From the NCBI RefSeq assembly GCF_030546805.1, contig NZ_JAUOPC010000002.1, positions 310,001 to 374,000 on the forward strand: a stretch of 64,000 nt of DNA, read 5' to 3'. Positions 10,045-18,850 of this stretch are shown here, in pieces. Position 1 is the stretch's first letter, and every line of letters starts with the position of its first letter. The notes under the pieces were generated by a model, which ran no database searches, had not been told where the DNA came from, and was given only the letters and a program-made list of their open reading frames with translations. This stretch comes from Cyclobacterium sp. 1_MG-2023. GTDB taxonomy: Bacteria; Bacteroidota; Bacteroidia; Cytophagales; Cyclobacteriaceae. The position numbers and the translations under genes were made by a program.

Positions 10045-10545
10045 ATGGTGAAAATAGCTTTGATTAGTGATACACACAGTAGCCTTCCTGAAAATGCCAT
10101 CAACTCTATGGAAGATGTGGACGAAATTTGGCATGCAGGAGATGTTGGAAATCCTGAGGTCTTGGAAAAACTGCCTAAAAAGCCATTATTGAGGGCTGTT
10201 TTCGGGAATATTGATGATCAATACCTTCAGAGAGAACTACCCGAAGAAGTGTTTTTTGAAAGTGGAGGAGTGAAAGTGTTTATGATCCATATAGGCGGAA
10301 CACCACCTAGATATGCCAAAGGGGTAAAAACTAAAATTAAAAATTACCAACCCCATTTGTTTGTATGTGGACATTCACATATTTGCAAGGTGGTGCAGGA
10401 CAAAGAATTGGATGTGTTGTATATGAATCCCGGAGCTATCGGTAATCACGGGTTTCACCAAATCAAAACCATGCTGACTTTTGAATTGGATCAAACCGTC
10501 AAAAATCTTAAGGTAATTGAACTTGGAAAAAGAGGAAGGATATAA
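10045..10545 (+). CDS. YfcE/MJ0936-type metallophosphoesterase
   Basis: A 166-aa calcineurin-like phosphoesterase of the small YfcE type. Metal-binding motifs are all present: ISDTHS (D and H), WHAGDVG, FGNIDD (the G-N-x-D motif), MIHIGG, and CGHSHI near the end, followed by NPGAIGNHG. Such enzymes hydrolyse phosphodiesters in a di-metal centre; the cellular substrate is unknown. I chose the ATG at 10045 because MVKIALISDTHS begins exactly where the fold begins; the upstream TTG would add 15 unsupported residues. A small convergent gene follows, with a shared hairpin between them. Confidence 0.9.
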   Translation: MVKIALISDTHSSLPENAINSMEDVDEIWHAGDVGNPEVLEKLPKKPLLRAVFGNIDDQYLQRELPEEVFFESGGVKVFMIHIGGTPPRYAKGVKTKIKNYQPHLFVCGHSHICKVVQDKELDVLYMNPGAIGNHGFHQIKTMLTFELDQTVKNLKVIELGKRGRI

Positions 10546-10546
10546 A

Positions 10547-10568
10547 AAAACCCGATGTTATTCGGGCT
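10547..10568 (-). terminator. Terminator for the 49-aa gene, possibly bidirectional
   Basis: CCCGA / TCGGG hairpin with a 6-nt loop. On the minus strand it is followed by seven T residues, serving the small basic protein gene. On the plus strand the tail is only moderately T-rich, so it may also end the phosphoesterase transcript. Confidence 0.6.
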
Positions 10569-10579
10569 TCTTTATCTCT

Positions 10580-10729
10580 TTATTTGCTTGAAGAAAATTC
10601 TTTCTTAATTTCTTCAACATCTACATTTTTGAGGACAGGCTGAGCACTCAATAATTTGATTTTTTGTACCCTTGCATTCTGTGCCTGTCTTTTTCTTCTT
10701 AATTTTCTTTTTAAAGTAGTAACAGCCAT
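10580..10729 (-). CDS. Small basic conserved-looking protein (49 aa)
   Basis: A 49-codon frame running from an ATG at 10729 to a TAA at 10580. The N-terminal half is very basic (TLKRKLRRKRQAQNARVQK); the C-terminal half is acidic to mixed and ends KKEFSSSK. A strong terminator sits just downstream on the same strand. Size and charge resemble small ribosome-associated or nucleic-acid-binding proteins, but I do not recognise a named family and assign no function. No obvious promoter was identified. The clear charge design and the terminator argue that it is real. It lies convergent to the phosphoesterase gene and divergent from hisS. Confidence 0.65.
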   Translation of the reverse strand: MAVTTLKRKLRRKRQAQNARVQKIKLLSAQPVLKNVDVEEIKKEFSSSK

Positions 10730-10871
10730 TGTATTGTTTGTTTTTTGTTCTCGCTTGAAATGAAGGGCAAAGGTAAGTAAAATATTAATTAAATACAGAA
10801 ATTAATTAAAGAAGTTGGGTTTTGCACTCAAATTGCCCTGATAATATCCTCCAATATACTTTTTAATTTTT

Positions 10872-10879
10872 TAACTTTG
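10872..10879 (+). promoter_or_regulatory. Candidate -7 box for hisS
   Basis: TAACTTTG exactly fits TAnnTTTG and lies 16 bp before the hisS ATG, so any leader would be only ~10 nt. No good -33 TTTG is found at the usual distance. Confidence 0.4.
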
Positions 10880-10895
10880 GCCAAAATTCCAGAGG

Positions 10896-12284
10896 ATGAG
10901 CAAACAAAAACCAGGAATACCTAAAGGTATGCGCGATTTTGGCCCCAAAGAAATGGCCCGACGAAACTATATATTTAATACCATACAAGCTACATTCAAA
11001 TTATTTGGGTACCAGCAGTTGGAAACACCAACCATGGAAAACCTTAGTACCTTGACAGGCAAGTACGGGGATGAAGGGGACCAACTTTTATTTAAAGTAC
11101 TCAACAGTGGAGCATTTTTAAAGAAAGTAGATACAGAGACCTTTAAAGCCGGGGAAAACAAAGTGTTACCTAAAATTTCTGAAAAAGGTTTGCGATATGA
11201 TCTCACTGTACCCTTTGCAAGGTATGTGGTCATGAACCAAAATGAAATAACTTACCCCTTTAAGCGTTTTCAAATGCAGCCGGTATGGAGAGCTGACCGA
11301 CCCCAAAAAGGACGTTATAGAGAGTTCTACCAATGTGATGCAGATGTGGTGGGTACAGATAGCCTAATATGTGAAACAGAAATCCTTTGCATGATCAAAA
11401 GGGTTTTTTCAGATTTTAAGCTTACCGATTATGACATTAAGATCAACAATAGAAAGATTCTTACCGGTATTGCTGAGGTGATTGGTGCCTCGGGAAAAGA
11501 GGCTGACTTATGCGTAGCCATTGATAAATTGGATAAAATAGGCTGGGAAAAGGTGAAAGTGGAATTGATAGAGCGAGACTTTTCTGAAGATGCCATTGAT
11601 AAATTATCACCGATTCTATCACAAAATGAGCATAACAATGCTGGTTGGTTGCTGTTTTTGAAAAAGTATCTTGCAGAAAGTGAGATAGGTTTAAAAGGGA
11701 TAAGTGAACTTGAAGAGGTATTTTCTTATCTAGCTAAGATGGGAGAAAACCAAAACCATGTGGTATTTGACCCTGTATTAGCCAGAGGTTTGTCTTATTA
11801 TACCGGAGCGATATTTGAAGTAAAAGTCAATGGAGTTGGCATTGGATCCGTAAGTGGTGGAGGAAGATATGATGACCTTACCGGTGTTTTCGGATTAAAT
11901 GGGGTTTCGGGTGTTGGATTCTCATTTGGAGTGGACAGGCTATATGATGTGCTCGAAGAGTTGGATATTTTTCCTGATGATGAAGTAGAGCGAACTCAAA
12001 TTATGTTGGCCTATTTCGGTGAGGAAGAGAAAGAAGCTTGCTTAGGGATATTGGCAACTTTGAGAAAAGCAGGAATTGCTGCCGAAATTTACCCGGATTT
12101 GGTGAAAATTAAAAAGCAGTTTAACTATGCCGGCAAAAAGGGTATTCCATATGTAGGAGTGTTGGGTTCTGATGAATTGGAGAATAATACCATCAGCTTA
12201 AAAAACATGATAAGTGGTGAGCAAGAAAGCCTAAGTCTCGAAGATATTGTTGAAAAAATCAAGCAGGCTTATAAGACTGCTTAA
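10896..12284 (+). CDS. hisS: Histidyl-tRNA synthetase
   Basis: A 462-aa class II aminoacyl-tRNA synthetase that charges tRNA-His. It opens with the typical PKGMRDFGPKEMARR. Motif 2 is seen as FQMQPVWRADRPQKGRYREFYQCD, interrupted here for length only; histidine-specific motifs LARGLSYYTGAIFEV and GSVSGGGRYDDL follow, and motif 3 is GVGFSFGVDRL. The C-terminal anticodon-binding domain (ILATLRKAGIAAEIY) is complete. Length is normal for the longer Bacteroidota type. The next gene starts ~110 bp downstream, so co-transcription with YbaB is possible. Confidence 0.97.
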   Translation: MSKQKPGIPKGMRDFGPKEMARRNYIFNTIQATFKLFGYQQLETPTMENLSTLTGKYGDEGDQLLFKVLNSGAFLKKVDTETFKAGENKVLPKISEKGLRYDLTVPFARYVVMNQNEITYPFKRFQMQPVWRADRPQKGRYREFYQCDADVVGTDSLICETEILCMIKRVFSDFKLTDYDIKINNRKILTGIAEVIGASGKEADLCVAIDKLDKIGWEKVKVELIERDFSEDAIDKLSPILSQNEHNNAGWLLFLKKYLAESEIGLKGISELEEVFSYLAKMGENQNHVVFDPVLARGLSYYTGAIFEVKVNGVGIGSVSGGGRYDDLTGVFGLNGVSGVGFSFGVDRLYDVLEELDIFPDDEVERTQIMLAYFGEEEKEACLGILATLRKAGIAAEIYPDLVKIKKQFNYAGKKGIPYVGVLGSDELENNTISLKNMISGEQESLSLEDIVEKIKQAYKTA

Positions 12285-12395
12285 AAATCAGAAATAATCT
12301 TTTCATTATCCCGATAGTGAGGGGTTTACCTTTATAAGAAGGCTTAAGTTATTTTAAATAGGGGATTAATTAGTATAGAAATAAAAAGAAAGCAT

Positions 12396-12728
12396 ATGTT
12401 TGACATGATGAATATAATGAACAAGGTGAAGGAGGCTCAAGCCAAAATCAAGGCCACCCAAGCCGAATTGGTACATTTACAAGCTGAAGGTGAAGTGGGG
12501 GCCGGTATGGTTAAAGTGATTGTAAATGGCGAAAGAAGGGTGTTAGACATTGAAATTGATTCCACTTTGGTCAATGAAAAAGACAAGGATATGATGAAAG
12601 ACCTTATTGTTGGAGCTACCAATAAGGCACTGGAAAATATAGATGTGAAGATCAAAGAAAAAATGAGTTCTGCAACAGCAGGTATGATGCCTAATATTCC
12701 GGGTATGGATTTTGGAAGCATGATGTAA
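12396..12728 (+). CDS. YbaB/EbfC family nucleoid-associated protein
   Basis: A 110-aa protein starting MFDMMNIMNKVKEAQAKIKATQAEL, continuing with GMVKVIVNGERRVLDIEID and a methionine- and glycine-rich tail ending DFGSMM. These are the standard marks of the YbaB/EbfC family, tweezer-shaped dimers that bind DNA and the nucleoid. In many bacteria the gene sits beside dnaX and recR; here it sits between hisS and a glycosyltransferase. Its stop codon overlaps the start of the glycosyltransferase gene (TAATG), so translation of the two is likely coupled. Confidence 0.93.
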   Translation: MFDMMNIMNKVKEAQAKIKATQAELVHLQAEGEVGAGMVKVIVNGERRVLDIEIDSTLVNEKDKDMMKDLIVGATNKALENIDVKIKEKMSSATAGMMPNIPGMDFGSMM

Positions 12729-13735
12729 TGAAAGAAGCTGCTATTGTTATTTTAAATTACAATGGGGAAGCCATGCTTCGGAAGTATTTACCTCAAGTAA
12801 TAAGCAATAGTGTTTATGATATTGTTGTCGTAGATAATGGAAGCAATGATGCCTCCATTTCCTACATTCAAAAAGATTTCCCTGAAATAAGGTTGATTTT
12901 ACTAAGTGAAAACCACGGATACAGTAAAGGGTATAACCTGGGTTTGGAGCATTTAAAAGATGTCTATTCCTATTATTTACTTCTCAACTCTGATGTGGAA
13001 GTTACTGACGAATGGGATCAAACACTTGTAGGCTACCTTTCACAAAACCCAAAAGTGGCAGCCTGTCAGCCCAAAGTGCTTTCCCTGACAAAAGGTTACT
13101 TTGACTATGCAGGGGCTGCAGGTGGTTTTTTAGACCAGTTAGGCTACCCATTTTGTCGGGGAAGGATCCTTCACGTAGTGGAATTGGATCAGGGGCAATA
13201 CAATGATTCAATCGAATTAGACTGGGCTTCAGGTGCGTGCTTTTGTGTTAAATCATCAATTTTCCATGATCTTGGAGGCTTCAATCCTTTTTATTTTTCT
13301 CATATGGAGGAAATAGATTTGTGTTGGAGGATGAGAAATGAAGGGTATAAAATTCATCATTGTGGAGCCACTCAGGTGTATCACCTCGGAGGAGGAACTT
13401 TGTCTCAGGTAAATCCTTTGAAAACTTACCTGAATTTTAGAAACAGTCTTTATATGCTTAGAGGCAATTTGGAGTTGAATGGTTTTCTAAAAGTTTTCCT
13501 TTGGCGAATAATTTTGGATTTTGGGGCTATTATGCATTTACTATTGACCAAGGGAGTGGGCCATAGTTGGGCCATAGTGAAAGCCTATTGGGACTTTCTT
13601 ACAAAATGTGATGCATTGAAGTACCGTCAGTCTAAAAAGGTGAAAAATCATATATCAGCAAAGCCACTTGCTATCTATTCCATCATATGGTCCTATTATC
13701 TGAAAGGAAAGAAAAAATACTCCGAACTGAGTTAA
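12728..13735 (+). CDS. Family 2 glycosyltransferase
   Basis: A 335-aa GT-A fold transferase of the rhamnosyl/galactofuranosyl-like GT2 type. Nucleotide-sugar motifs are VILNYNGE at the N terminus, VVDNGSND, and the metal-binding LLLNSDVEV (DxD-like). The acceptor side shows GACFCVKSSIFHDLGGF and HMEEIDLCWRMRNEGY, with the catalytic-type E-E-I-D-L. A hydrophobic stretch around residues 255-275 may touch the membrane. It probably adds a sugar to a surface glycan; donor and acceptor are unknown. It starts inside the stop codon of the YbaB gene and converges with the PspC gene, overlapping it by 4 bp. Confidence 0.9.
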   Translation: MKEAAIVILNYNGEAMLRKYLPQVISNSVYDIVVVDNGSNDASISYIQKDFPEIRLILLSENHGYSKGYNLGLEHLKDVYSYYLLLNSDVEVTDEWDQTLVGYLSQNPKVAACQPKVLSLTKGYFDYAGAAGGFLDQLGYPFCRGRILHVVELDQGQYNDSIELDWASGACFCVKSSIFHDLGGFNPFYFSHMEEIDLCWRMRNEGYKIHHCGATQVYHLGGGTLSQVNPLKTYLNFRNSLYMLRGNLELNGFLKVFLWRIILDFGAIMHLLLTKGVGHSWAIVKAYWDFLTKCDALKYRQSKKVKNHISAKPLAIYSIIWSYYLKGKKKYSELS

Positions 13736-13962
13736 TCAAATAGAGCCGGGTTATTCATTCTCCTTAAATAAGTTCTTATTTTCATTAGCATTCCAAGAGT
13801 TACATAAAGAATGATTGGAGATCCTAGCGTAATAAAAGAACTATAGATAAAAAACAATCGAATGCTGTCGATAGGGAAATGAAGTTTTTCTCCTAATTTT
13901 GAGCAAACCCCGAAGGCTCGTTCTTGGAAGAATAGTTTTATATTTTCCATGTTAATGACCAT
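13732..13962 (-). CDS. PspC domain protein
   Basis: A 76-aa small membrane protein: ENIKLFFQERAFGVCSKLGEKL, then DSIRLFFIYSSF and a hydrophobic helix SPIILYVTLGMLM. This is the PspC pattern (phage-shock-protein C: G-V-C-x-x-L-A/G-x followed by R-hydrophobic-x-F). In Proteobacteria PspC senses envelope stress; stand-alone Bacteroidota PspC proteins are less well understood. It may start at the second methionine (residue 5). It converges with the glycosyltransferase gene, sharing 4 bp. Confidence 0.85.
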   Translation of the reverse strand: MVINMENIKLFFQERAFGVCSKLGEKLHFPIDSIRLFFIYSSFITLGSPIILYVTLGMLMKIRTYLRRMNNPALFD

Positions 13963-14019
13963 TTTAGAGTTCTAAGAATTAAAATTAATGCAACTTATTG
14001 ATAATAAATTGGTTAACCT

Positions 14020-15558
14020 ATGAATATGGTAAAAAAATACATTGCCTTTTTTATCCTTTGTACGGCAATTGCAAGCTATTCTTGTAATGTTGTACAAGTT
14101 AAAAAAAAAGCAGATAACCAAAAAATTTATTTAGACCCAAATAATTTAGAGCGTTTGGGTGATTCAGTAAGGTTTAACTTGACTGTTGTCCTCCCAAATG
14201 CAATGCTCTTAAGAAACGAAACCTATGCTTTATCTCCTTATTTCAAATATGATAATGAAACGTATTTTTTTGAGAAAAAGTTAAAGGTAAAAGGGGATAC
14301 ACTAGATGTGTATTCAAGTGTGCAGCTGACAGAAAGTTTTAGCATGCCATTTGTCAAAGGAATGGAAAACGGAAGATTGTATGCCAAAGGAGAGGTTTCA
14401 AATAATCAAGGCGCCAGCCAATATGAGACCGAAGAAGTCCTTGTTTCAACAGGTATTATTGCCACTGCCGCTCTATCCCAAATAGGACAGTACCGCGGTC
14501 AGGAACAGTTTCCTGTATTAGGCTTATGGGTGGATTCCTACCAAAAAGAGACCGTGGGAATGCTTTTAGAAAACAGCTTTGATGATTTAAGAGATGCTTT
14601 TTCCTCCTACAGTGGAATACCATTTACCGCTAAAACTCCCTTTTTAGAAGTATTGGAAGGTCCCGGAGATTGGACCTATAAATTAAAGAGATTACAAGCC
14701 TTGCCCTCTTTTAATAAAGTCCAAAGAGATGTTTTGAATCCCTTTGTCCAAAAGGCAATTAATGCAGCCCGTAAAGCTGAAAGTATTTCTGACCTTCAGC
14801 TGTCAATTTTAAGTAGAAGTATTCGCAAGGGGCAGGTTCCGGCCGATACCTTGTCTGAAAATGATTATATTCGGGCATTGGATATGGAGCCGGGATGGAA
14901 TGAGAAAGAGGAGATTTTAAGGGCTATGGTAGAAGTTTACCCAAGTGCTTTTTCTTTTAATAATTTAGGAGTTGTATTTACCAATAAGGCGAATAGAACC
15001 AGCAATACCAAAGACAAAAACCAGTTGCTGGAAAATGCGCTTTTTGCCTTCAATCGGTCCAATGCTATTTTTGAAAACCCTTATGCGGTTTATAATCTAG
15101 GGATTGTGTTTTGGTTATGGGAAGATAAATTTAGTGCCTACAATAGTTTTTATCGGGCTTATACCCTTACTGAGTTTGATAAAATAAAAAAAGTCCATCA
15201 GGCTGCTTTGGGTGCCGTTTCAATATTCAATGGTGATTATAGATTGGCTGTAATCCATTTGAACAATGCCGAAAAAAGCCCAGTTAACCTTTTTAATCAA
15301 GGCTTAGCGAATGTTTTGTCCGGAGATTATTACAATGCTACGATTCAATTTGAAAATAGTGCCATACAAAATATGAGCAATGGCTTTCCTTTTTATGGCT
15401 TAGCTATAATTGCGGCAAGAAATGGTGAGGAAACCAAGCTTTATGAAAACCTTAAAAAAGCCATAACCCGAAACGAATTCTTAAGAGATCGGGCTGCAGC
15501 TGACTTTGAATTTGCTGCTTTCCATGACAAAGAAGGTTTCAAAGAGGTGCTTAGGTGA
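14020..15558 (+). CDS. TPR-containing lipoprotein
   Basis: A 512-aa lipoprotein with signal sequence and lipobox ASYSC (Cys22). Residues ~40-160 look like a beta-rich domain (YLDPNNLERLGDSVRF, LVSTGIIATAALSQIG). Residues ~290-510 are helical repeats with TPR-like spacing (FNNLGVVFTNKA, YNLGIVFWLWEDKFSAYNSFYRAY, NLFNQGLANVLSGDYYNATIQFENSAI). Such proteins commonly scaffold envelope complexes in Bacteroidota; the partner is not known. The next gene, a ROK kinase, begins 1 bp after the stop, so the two are probably one operon. Confidence 0.75.
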   Translation: MNMVKKYIAFFILCTAIASYSCNVVQVKKKADNQKIYLDPNNLERLGDSVRFNLTVVLPNAMLLRNETYALSPYFKYDNETYFFEKKLKVKGDTLDVYSSVQLTESFSMPFVKGMENGRLYAKGEVSNNQGASQYETEEVLVSTGIIATAALSQIGQYRGQEQFPVLGLWVDSYQKETVGMLLENSFDDLRDAFSSYSGIPFTAKTPFLEVLEGPGDWTYKLKRLQALPSFNKVQRDVLNPFVQKAINAARKAESISDLQLSILSRSIRKGQVPADTLSENDYIRALDMEPGWNEKEEILRAMVEVYPSAFSFNNLGVVFTNKANRTSNTKDKNQLLENALFAFNRSNAIFENPYAVYNLGIVFWLWEDKFSAYNSFYRAYTLTEFDKIKKVHQAALGAVSIFNGDYRLAVIHLNNAEKSPVNLFNQGLANVLSGDYYNATIQFENSAIQNMSNGFPFYGLAIIAARNGEETKLYENLKKAITRNEFLRDRAAADFEFAAFHDKEGFKEVLR

Positions 15559-15559
15559 A

Positions 15560-16426
15560 ATGAAAAACATTAAAATGAAACAAATTGTTGGTGTAGACAT
15601 TGGAGGGTCGCATATTAGCGCAGGGCTTTTGGATAACCAAAGTTCCAGTATCTTGGATGAGAAGATTGGTAGAAAGCCCGTGGATTCTTTAGGGACGAAT
15701 GAAGAAATCTTAAATGCTTGGACGGATTGTATATTGTCCTTGGATATCAATAAAGATGCTTACTTAGGCATTGCCATGCCGGCCCCATTCGATTATGATC
15801 AAGGCATATCCTTGATTTTAGATCAGGGGAAATACAGGTCTCTTTATCAGGTCAATCTAAAAGAGGCCCTTTCTGACAGGTTAAACTTACCTGTTGACAA
15901 TATCGCCTTTATTAACGATGCTGCTGCTTTCTTACAAGGAGAAGCTTTCGTAGCCGGTTGGTCCAAAGAAGAGAAGCTGATGGGAATTACTTTAGGTACC
16001 GGACTTGGGGGCTCTTATAAATTTGGTGATAAAGCGGAAGACGGAGCATTTTGGTCAGTCCCTTTTAAAGGAGGTATTGCAGAGGATTTAATCAGCACTT
16101 CGTTTTTTGTAAGATGGGCAAAGGAAGCCTTTAATATTGAGGTGGATGGTTTGAAGACCCTACTGGCCATGCCGGAAAGGAGATCGGCTACATTGGATGT
16201 TCTCAAAGAATTTGGTCAAAATTTGGCAGAACTGATGCTTCTACAAATGGAAGGAAAGGCAATTGATAAAGTTGTTATTGGAGGGAATATGGTCAAAGCC
16301 GGAGATTTGTTTTTACCTGAAGTAAAGCGAGTTTTGAATGCCAAGAATGCCGATCCGGAAATTTATATAAGCAAATTGGGAGAAAAAGCGGCCATGATAG
16401 GGGCCGCAAGCTTGTTTGAGAAATAA
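15560..16426 (+). CDS. ROK family sugar kinase-like protein
   Basis: A 288-aa member of the ROK/hexokinase superfamily. The N terminus carries the phosphate-1 motif IVGVDIGGSHISAG; later come INDAAAFLQGEA (catalytic aspartate region) and GITLGTGLGGS (phosphate-2). The usual ROK zinc motif CxCGxxGCxE is absent: the corresponding stretch (EDGAFWSVPFKGGIAEDL) has no cysteine. The sugar specificity is therefore hard to guess. I start at the ATG at 15560, just after the upstream stop; ATG 15575 (MKQIVGVDIGG) is equally possible, while 15506 would overlap the lipoprotein gene. Confidence 0.85.
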   Translation: MKNIKMKQIVGVDIGGSHISAGLLDNQSSSILDEKIGRKPVDSLGTNEEILNAWTDCILSLDINKDAYLGIAMPAPFDYDQGISLILDQGKYRSLYQVNLKEALSDRLNLPVDNIAFINDAAAFLQGEAFVAGWSKEEKLMGITLGTGLGGSYKFGDKAEDGAFWSVPFKGGIAEDLISTSFFVRWAKEAFNIEVDGLKTLLAMPERRSATLDVLKEFGQNLAELMLLQMEGKAIDKVVIGGNMVKAGDLFLPEVKRVLNAKNADPEIYISKLGEKAAMIGAASLFEK

Positions 16427-16500
16427 TAATAAAAATTCATTATCTTTTGAGCATTATTTAGAAGAGCAATTTTTAATACTTTGTTTAATTATAGAATAGA

Positions 16501-17013
16501 ATGAAAATAGAGAAAGATTTATCTAAAGCAGCTATTTTTAAAACAGTTGAAAGTTGGTTAGTAGCCGACGGGTTTAAAATTATAAACCAAGATGAAACCA
16601 GACCTTGGGGTGGTTTTTTTGTCATTGATGAAGAGCAAATCAGCAAATTCAAGGAAAAGTTTTTTCCTGAAGTAAGCTTATCACCTGAGCAATTGAAAAA
16701 TAAATTAAGCCCTAAAATATTACTAGTTGGGCCCGATAAAAGATTGTCTTGGCAATACCATCACAGAAGGGCAGAGATATGGAAGTTGGTAGAAGGTGAA
16801 GGCGGGTTGATAACAAGCGAAAATGATACCGAAGGAGCATTGAAAGAGATGACCATAGGAGAAGTGCAACGCCTGAAGCAAGGTGAAAGACACAGGTTAG
16901 TAGGCTTAAACAACTGGGGAGTAGTGGCTGAAATATGGATGCATACTGATCCTGAAAACCCTTCAGATGAGGAAGATATTGTCCGTGTACAAGACGACTT
17001 TTCCAGAAAATAA
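16501..17013 (+). CDS. Cupin of the sugar-phosphate isomerase type
   Basis: A 170-aa protein built around one cupin barrel. Signature pieces are DETRPWGGFFVIDEEQ, LSWQYHHRRAEIWKLVEGEG (H-x(n)-E metal site) and LKQGERHRLVGLNNWGVVAEIW, then HTDPENPSDEEDIVRVQDDFSR. These match the C-terminal domain of type II mannose-6-phosphate isomerases/ManC; Bacteroidota copies of this size are often labelled phosphoheptose isomerase without proof. The likely role is isomerisation of a sugar phosphate, fitting the ROK kinase gene 75 bp upstream. Substrate unproven. Confidence 0.8.
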   Translation: MKIEKDLSKAAIFKTVESWLVADGFKIINQDETRPWGGFFVIDEEQISKFKEKFFPEVSLSPEQLKNKLSPKILLVGPDKRLSWQYHHRRAEIWKLVEGEGGLITSENDTEGALKEMTIGEVQRLKQGERHRLVGLNNWGVVAEIWMHTDPENPSDEEDIVRVQDDFSRK

Positions 17014-17704
17014 GAAGTAAAGCGATTAGTAAAGTGCATGGCATAGTCAGCGATTATGCCTTAGCTGGTTTTTATAAGTAGAACGCATAAAAATGAAATT
17101 TGAAAAAGCCATTCCGGATCCTGGTGAAAGGGACTGAATGGCTTTTTTACCTTCAGGGAACTAAATGGACTCAAATTATTTCATGTCATTATTCTGCTAT
17201 TGATTAATGTATGAATTTTTATTAGCATAGGTATAATTGCTTCCGGTTTTTTGAACTGTTTTTGGAAAAAAATGAAATAAGGGATTCATTGACTCAGATT
17301 TTCTCCATCTAGAAACCTGTCCTGTATTATAATAAGTGTCTTTACTTTTGCTTTTTTGCTTTGCTTGATAGAAATTAAGGGCCGAAAACAGTTGTTTTCA
17401 TGATAAAGTCAACGGCTACAAGTACCTTAACCTATTTCTATTAGCCTATTATTCAATTTGCATAGTAAACCCATAATAAACTTAGCCTGGATTTAAGGTT
17501 AGGATGAATAAGCATTGCCAAGTACTTAATTGATGCTTAGGTTTGCTTTAATTTTTCCAAGGGCTAGTAAAAAAGGCATTCATAACTAGAAACTTGATAA
17601 CTGAAAATTTCATTCAACCCAAAGCAGATGAAGGAGGCTTGGAATCATTCGGATAGCTTTTTTTAGGCGGTATACACAATTGTAACTATCAACACAGCAA
17701 TACT
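17014..17704. other. 690-bp gap with one terminator and no gene
   Basis: Apart from the terminator at 17103-17148 I see no coding, RNA or repeat feature. Near its end, TAGGCGGTATACAC (17663) resembles TAGGCGGTATATAC at 41869, a short motif shared by two gene-free stretches that may mark decayed repeats. Confidence 0.35.
17103..17148 (+). terminator. Rho-independent terminator after the cupin gene
   Basis: The stem AAAAAGCCATTC / GAATGGCTTTTTT encloses a 21-nt loop and ends in a T run, about 90 bp after the cupin stop. It probably ends the lipoprotein-kinase-cupin transcript. Confidence 0.75.
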
Positions 17705-18850
17705 ATGACAAATACATTGGATTCCATTAGGCCCTCCACCAGGTATCAATCCCTGGATGTTTTACGAGGATTGACCTTGGCCTTGATGGTGATTGTAAAT
17801 ACACCAGGGGATGGCAGTACCAGTTTTGGCCCATTAACCCACGCTGATTGGCATGGATTGACACTGACAGATTTGGTTTTTCCTTCTTTTTTGTTTGTTG
17901 TGGGCAATGCCATGAGCTTCAGTCTCGGTAAATTCAAACAAAAGGGGAGCAATGCGTATTTTAGCAAGGTGTTGAAAAGAACGGTCTTAATCTTTATCAT
18001 TGGCTTGCTTTTGACAGCATTTCCTTTCTTCAGGATCAACGACAGCGGAATGATACCCTATGATTTTATGAGTATTAGGATCTTAGGTGTTCTGCAACGA
18101 ATAGCTTTGTGTTACGGGCTTGCTGCTACCTTGATCTACTTCTTGAGTCCGAAAAAAATCCTTATTACAAGTGGCCTTGTCTTGCTTTCTTATTGGCTGG
18201 TTATGTTTCTTTTTGGCATTCCGGGAATGGATCCTTTATCACTTGAAGGGAATGCAAGTGGGCGTTTGGATTTGTGGCTTTTTTCTCCGGATAATTTGTA
18301 TAAGATGGATGGAGTGGCTTTTGATCCGGAAGGTCTGTTAAGTACCTTTCCCGCCATGGTTAATGTAATGCTAGGCTATTGGGTAGGCCTACAGATTCAA
18401 AAAAGAGGTGGAGACATCGAGACTGTACTTTGGTTGGCGATGTTTGCCGTAATTTTACTTGTTTTAGGTTACGTATGGGATTATGGTTTCCCCATTAATA
18501 AGAAAATCTGGACCAGTTCTTTTACGCTAGTGACGGTTGGTTATTCCACACTTACGTTAGCAGTATTAATGTTTGTTTTGGAGGTGCGGTCGATCAAAGG
18601 CTGGGCGTACTTTTTTGAAGTCTTCGGTAAAAACCCCTTGGCATTGTATATATTATCCGGCGTTTTGGTAAGAACCTTGGGAATGATAAGGATTGAAGGT
18701 CAATCGGTACGTAATCTGGCTTATAAAGGTCTCTTTGAACCGATTTTCCCTGAAGGTTGGGCCAGTTTATTGTTCTCCATTTCTTTTATGCTGATCATAT
18801 GGTTGATTGGCTGGTGGATGGATAAGAACCGCTGGTACATTAAGGTTTAA
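17705..18850 (+). CDS. HGSNAT/NagX-like membrane acyltransferase (DUF5009)
   Basis: A 381-aa integral membrane protein with about ten hydrophobic segments. The N terminus reads SLDVLRGLTLALMVIVNTPG, then LTHADWHGLTLTDLVFPSFLF. This matches heparan-alpha-glucosaminide N-acetyltransferase and its bacterial NagX/DUF5009 relatives, where a histidine in this region accepts the acetyl group (here His46 is the candidate). The C terminus has VFGKNPLALYILSGVL. In bacteria such proteins are linked to amino-sugar handling. A sulfatase and a glycan-use region follow within a few kilobases, which fits, but no shared operon is seen. Confidence 0.85.
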   Translation: MTNTLDSIRPSTRYQSLDVLRGLTLALMVIVNTPGDGSTSFGPLTHADWHGLTLTDLVFPSFLFVVGNAMSFSLGKFKQKGSNAYFSKVLKRTVLIFIIGLLLTAFPFFRINDSGMIPYDFMSIRILGVLQRIALCYGLAATLIYFLSPKKILITSGLVLLSYWLVMFLFGIPGMDPLSLEGNASGRLDLWLFSPDNLYKMDGVAFDPEGLLSTFPAMVNVMLGYWVGLQIQKRGGDIETVLWLAMFAVILLVLGYVWDYGFPINKKIWTSSFTLVTVGYSTLTLAVLMFVLEVRSIKGWAYFFEVFGKNPLALYILSGVLVRTLGMIRIEGQSVRNLAYKGLFEPIFPEGWASLLFSISFMLIIWLIGWWMDKNRWYIKV

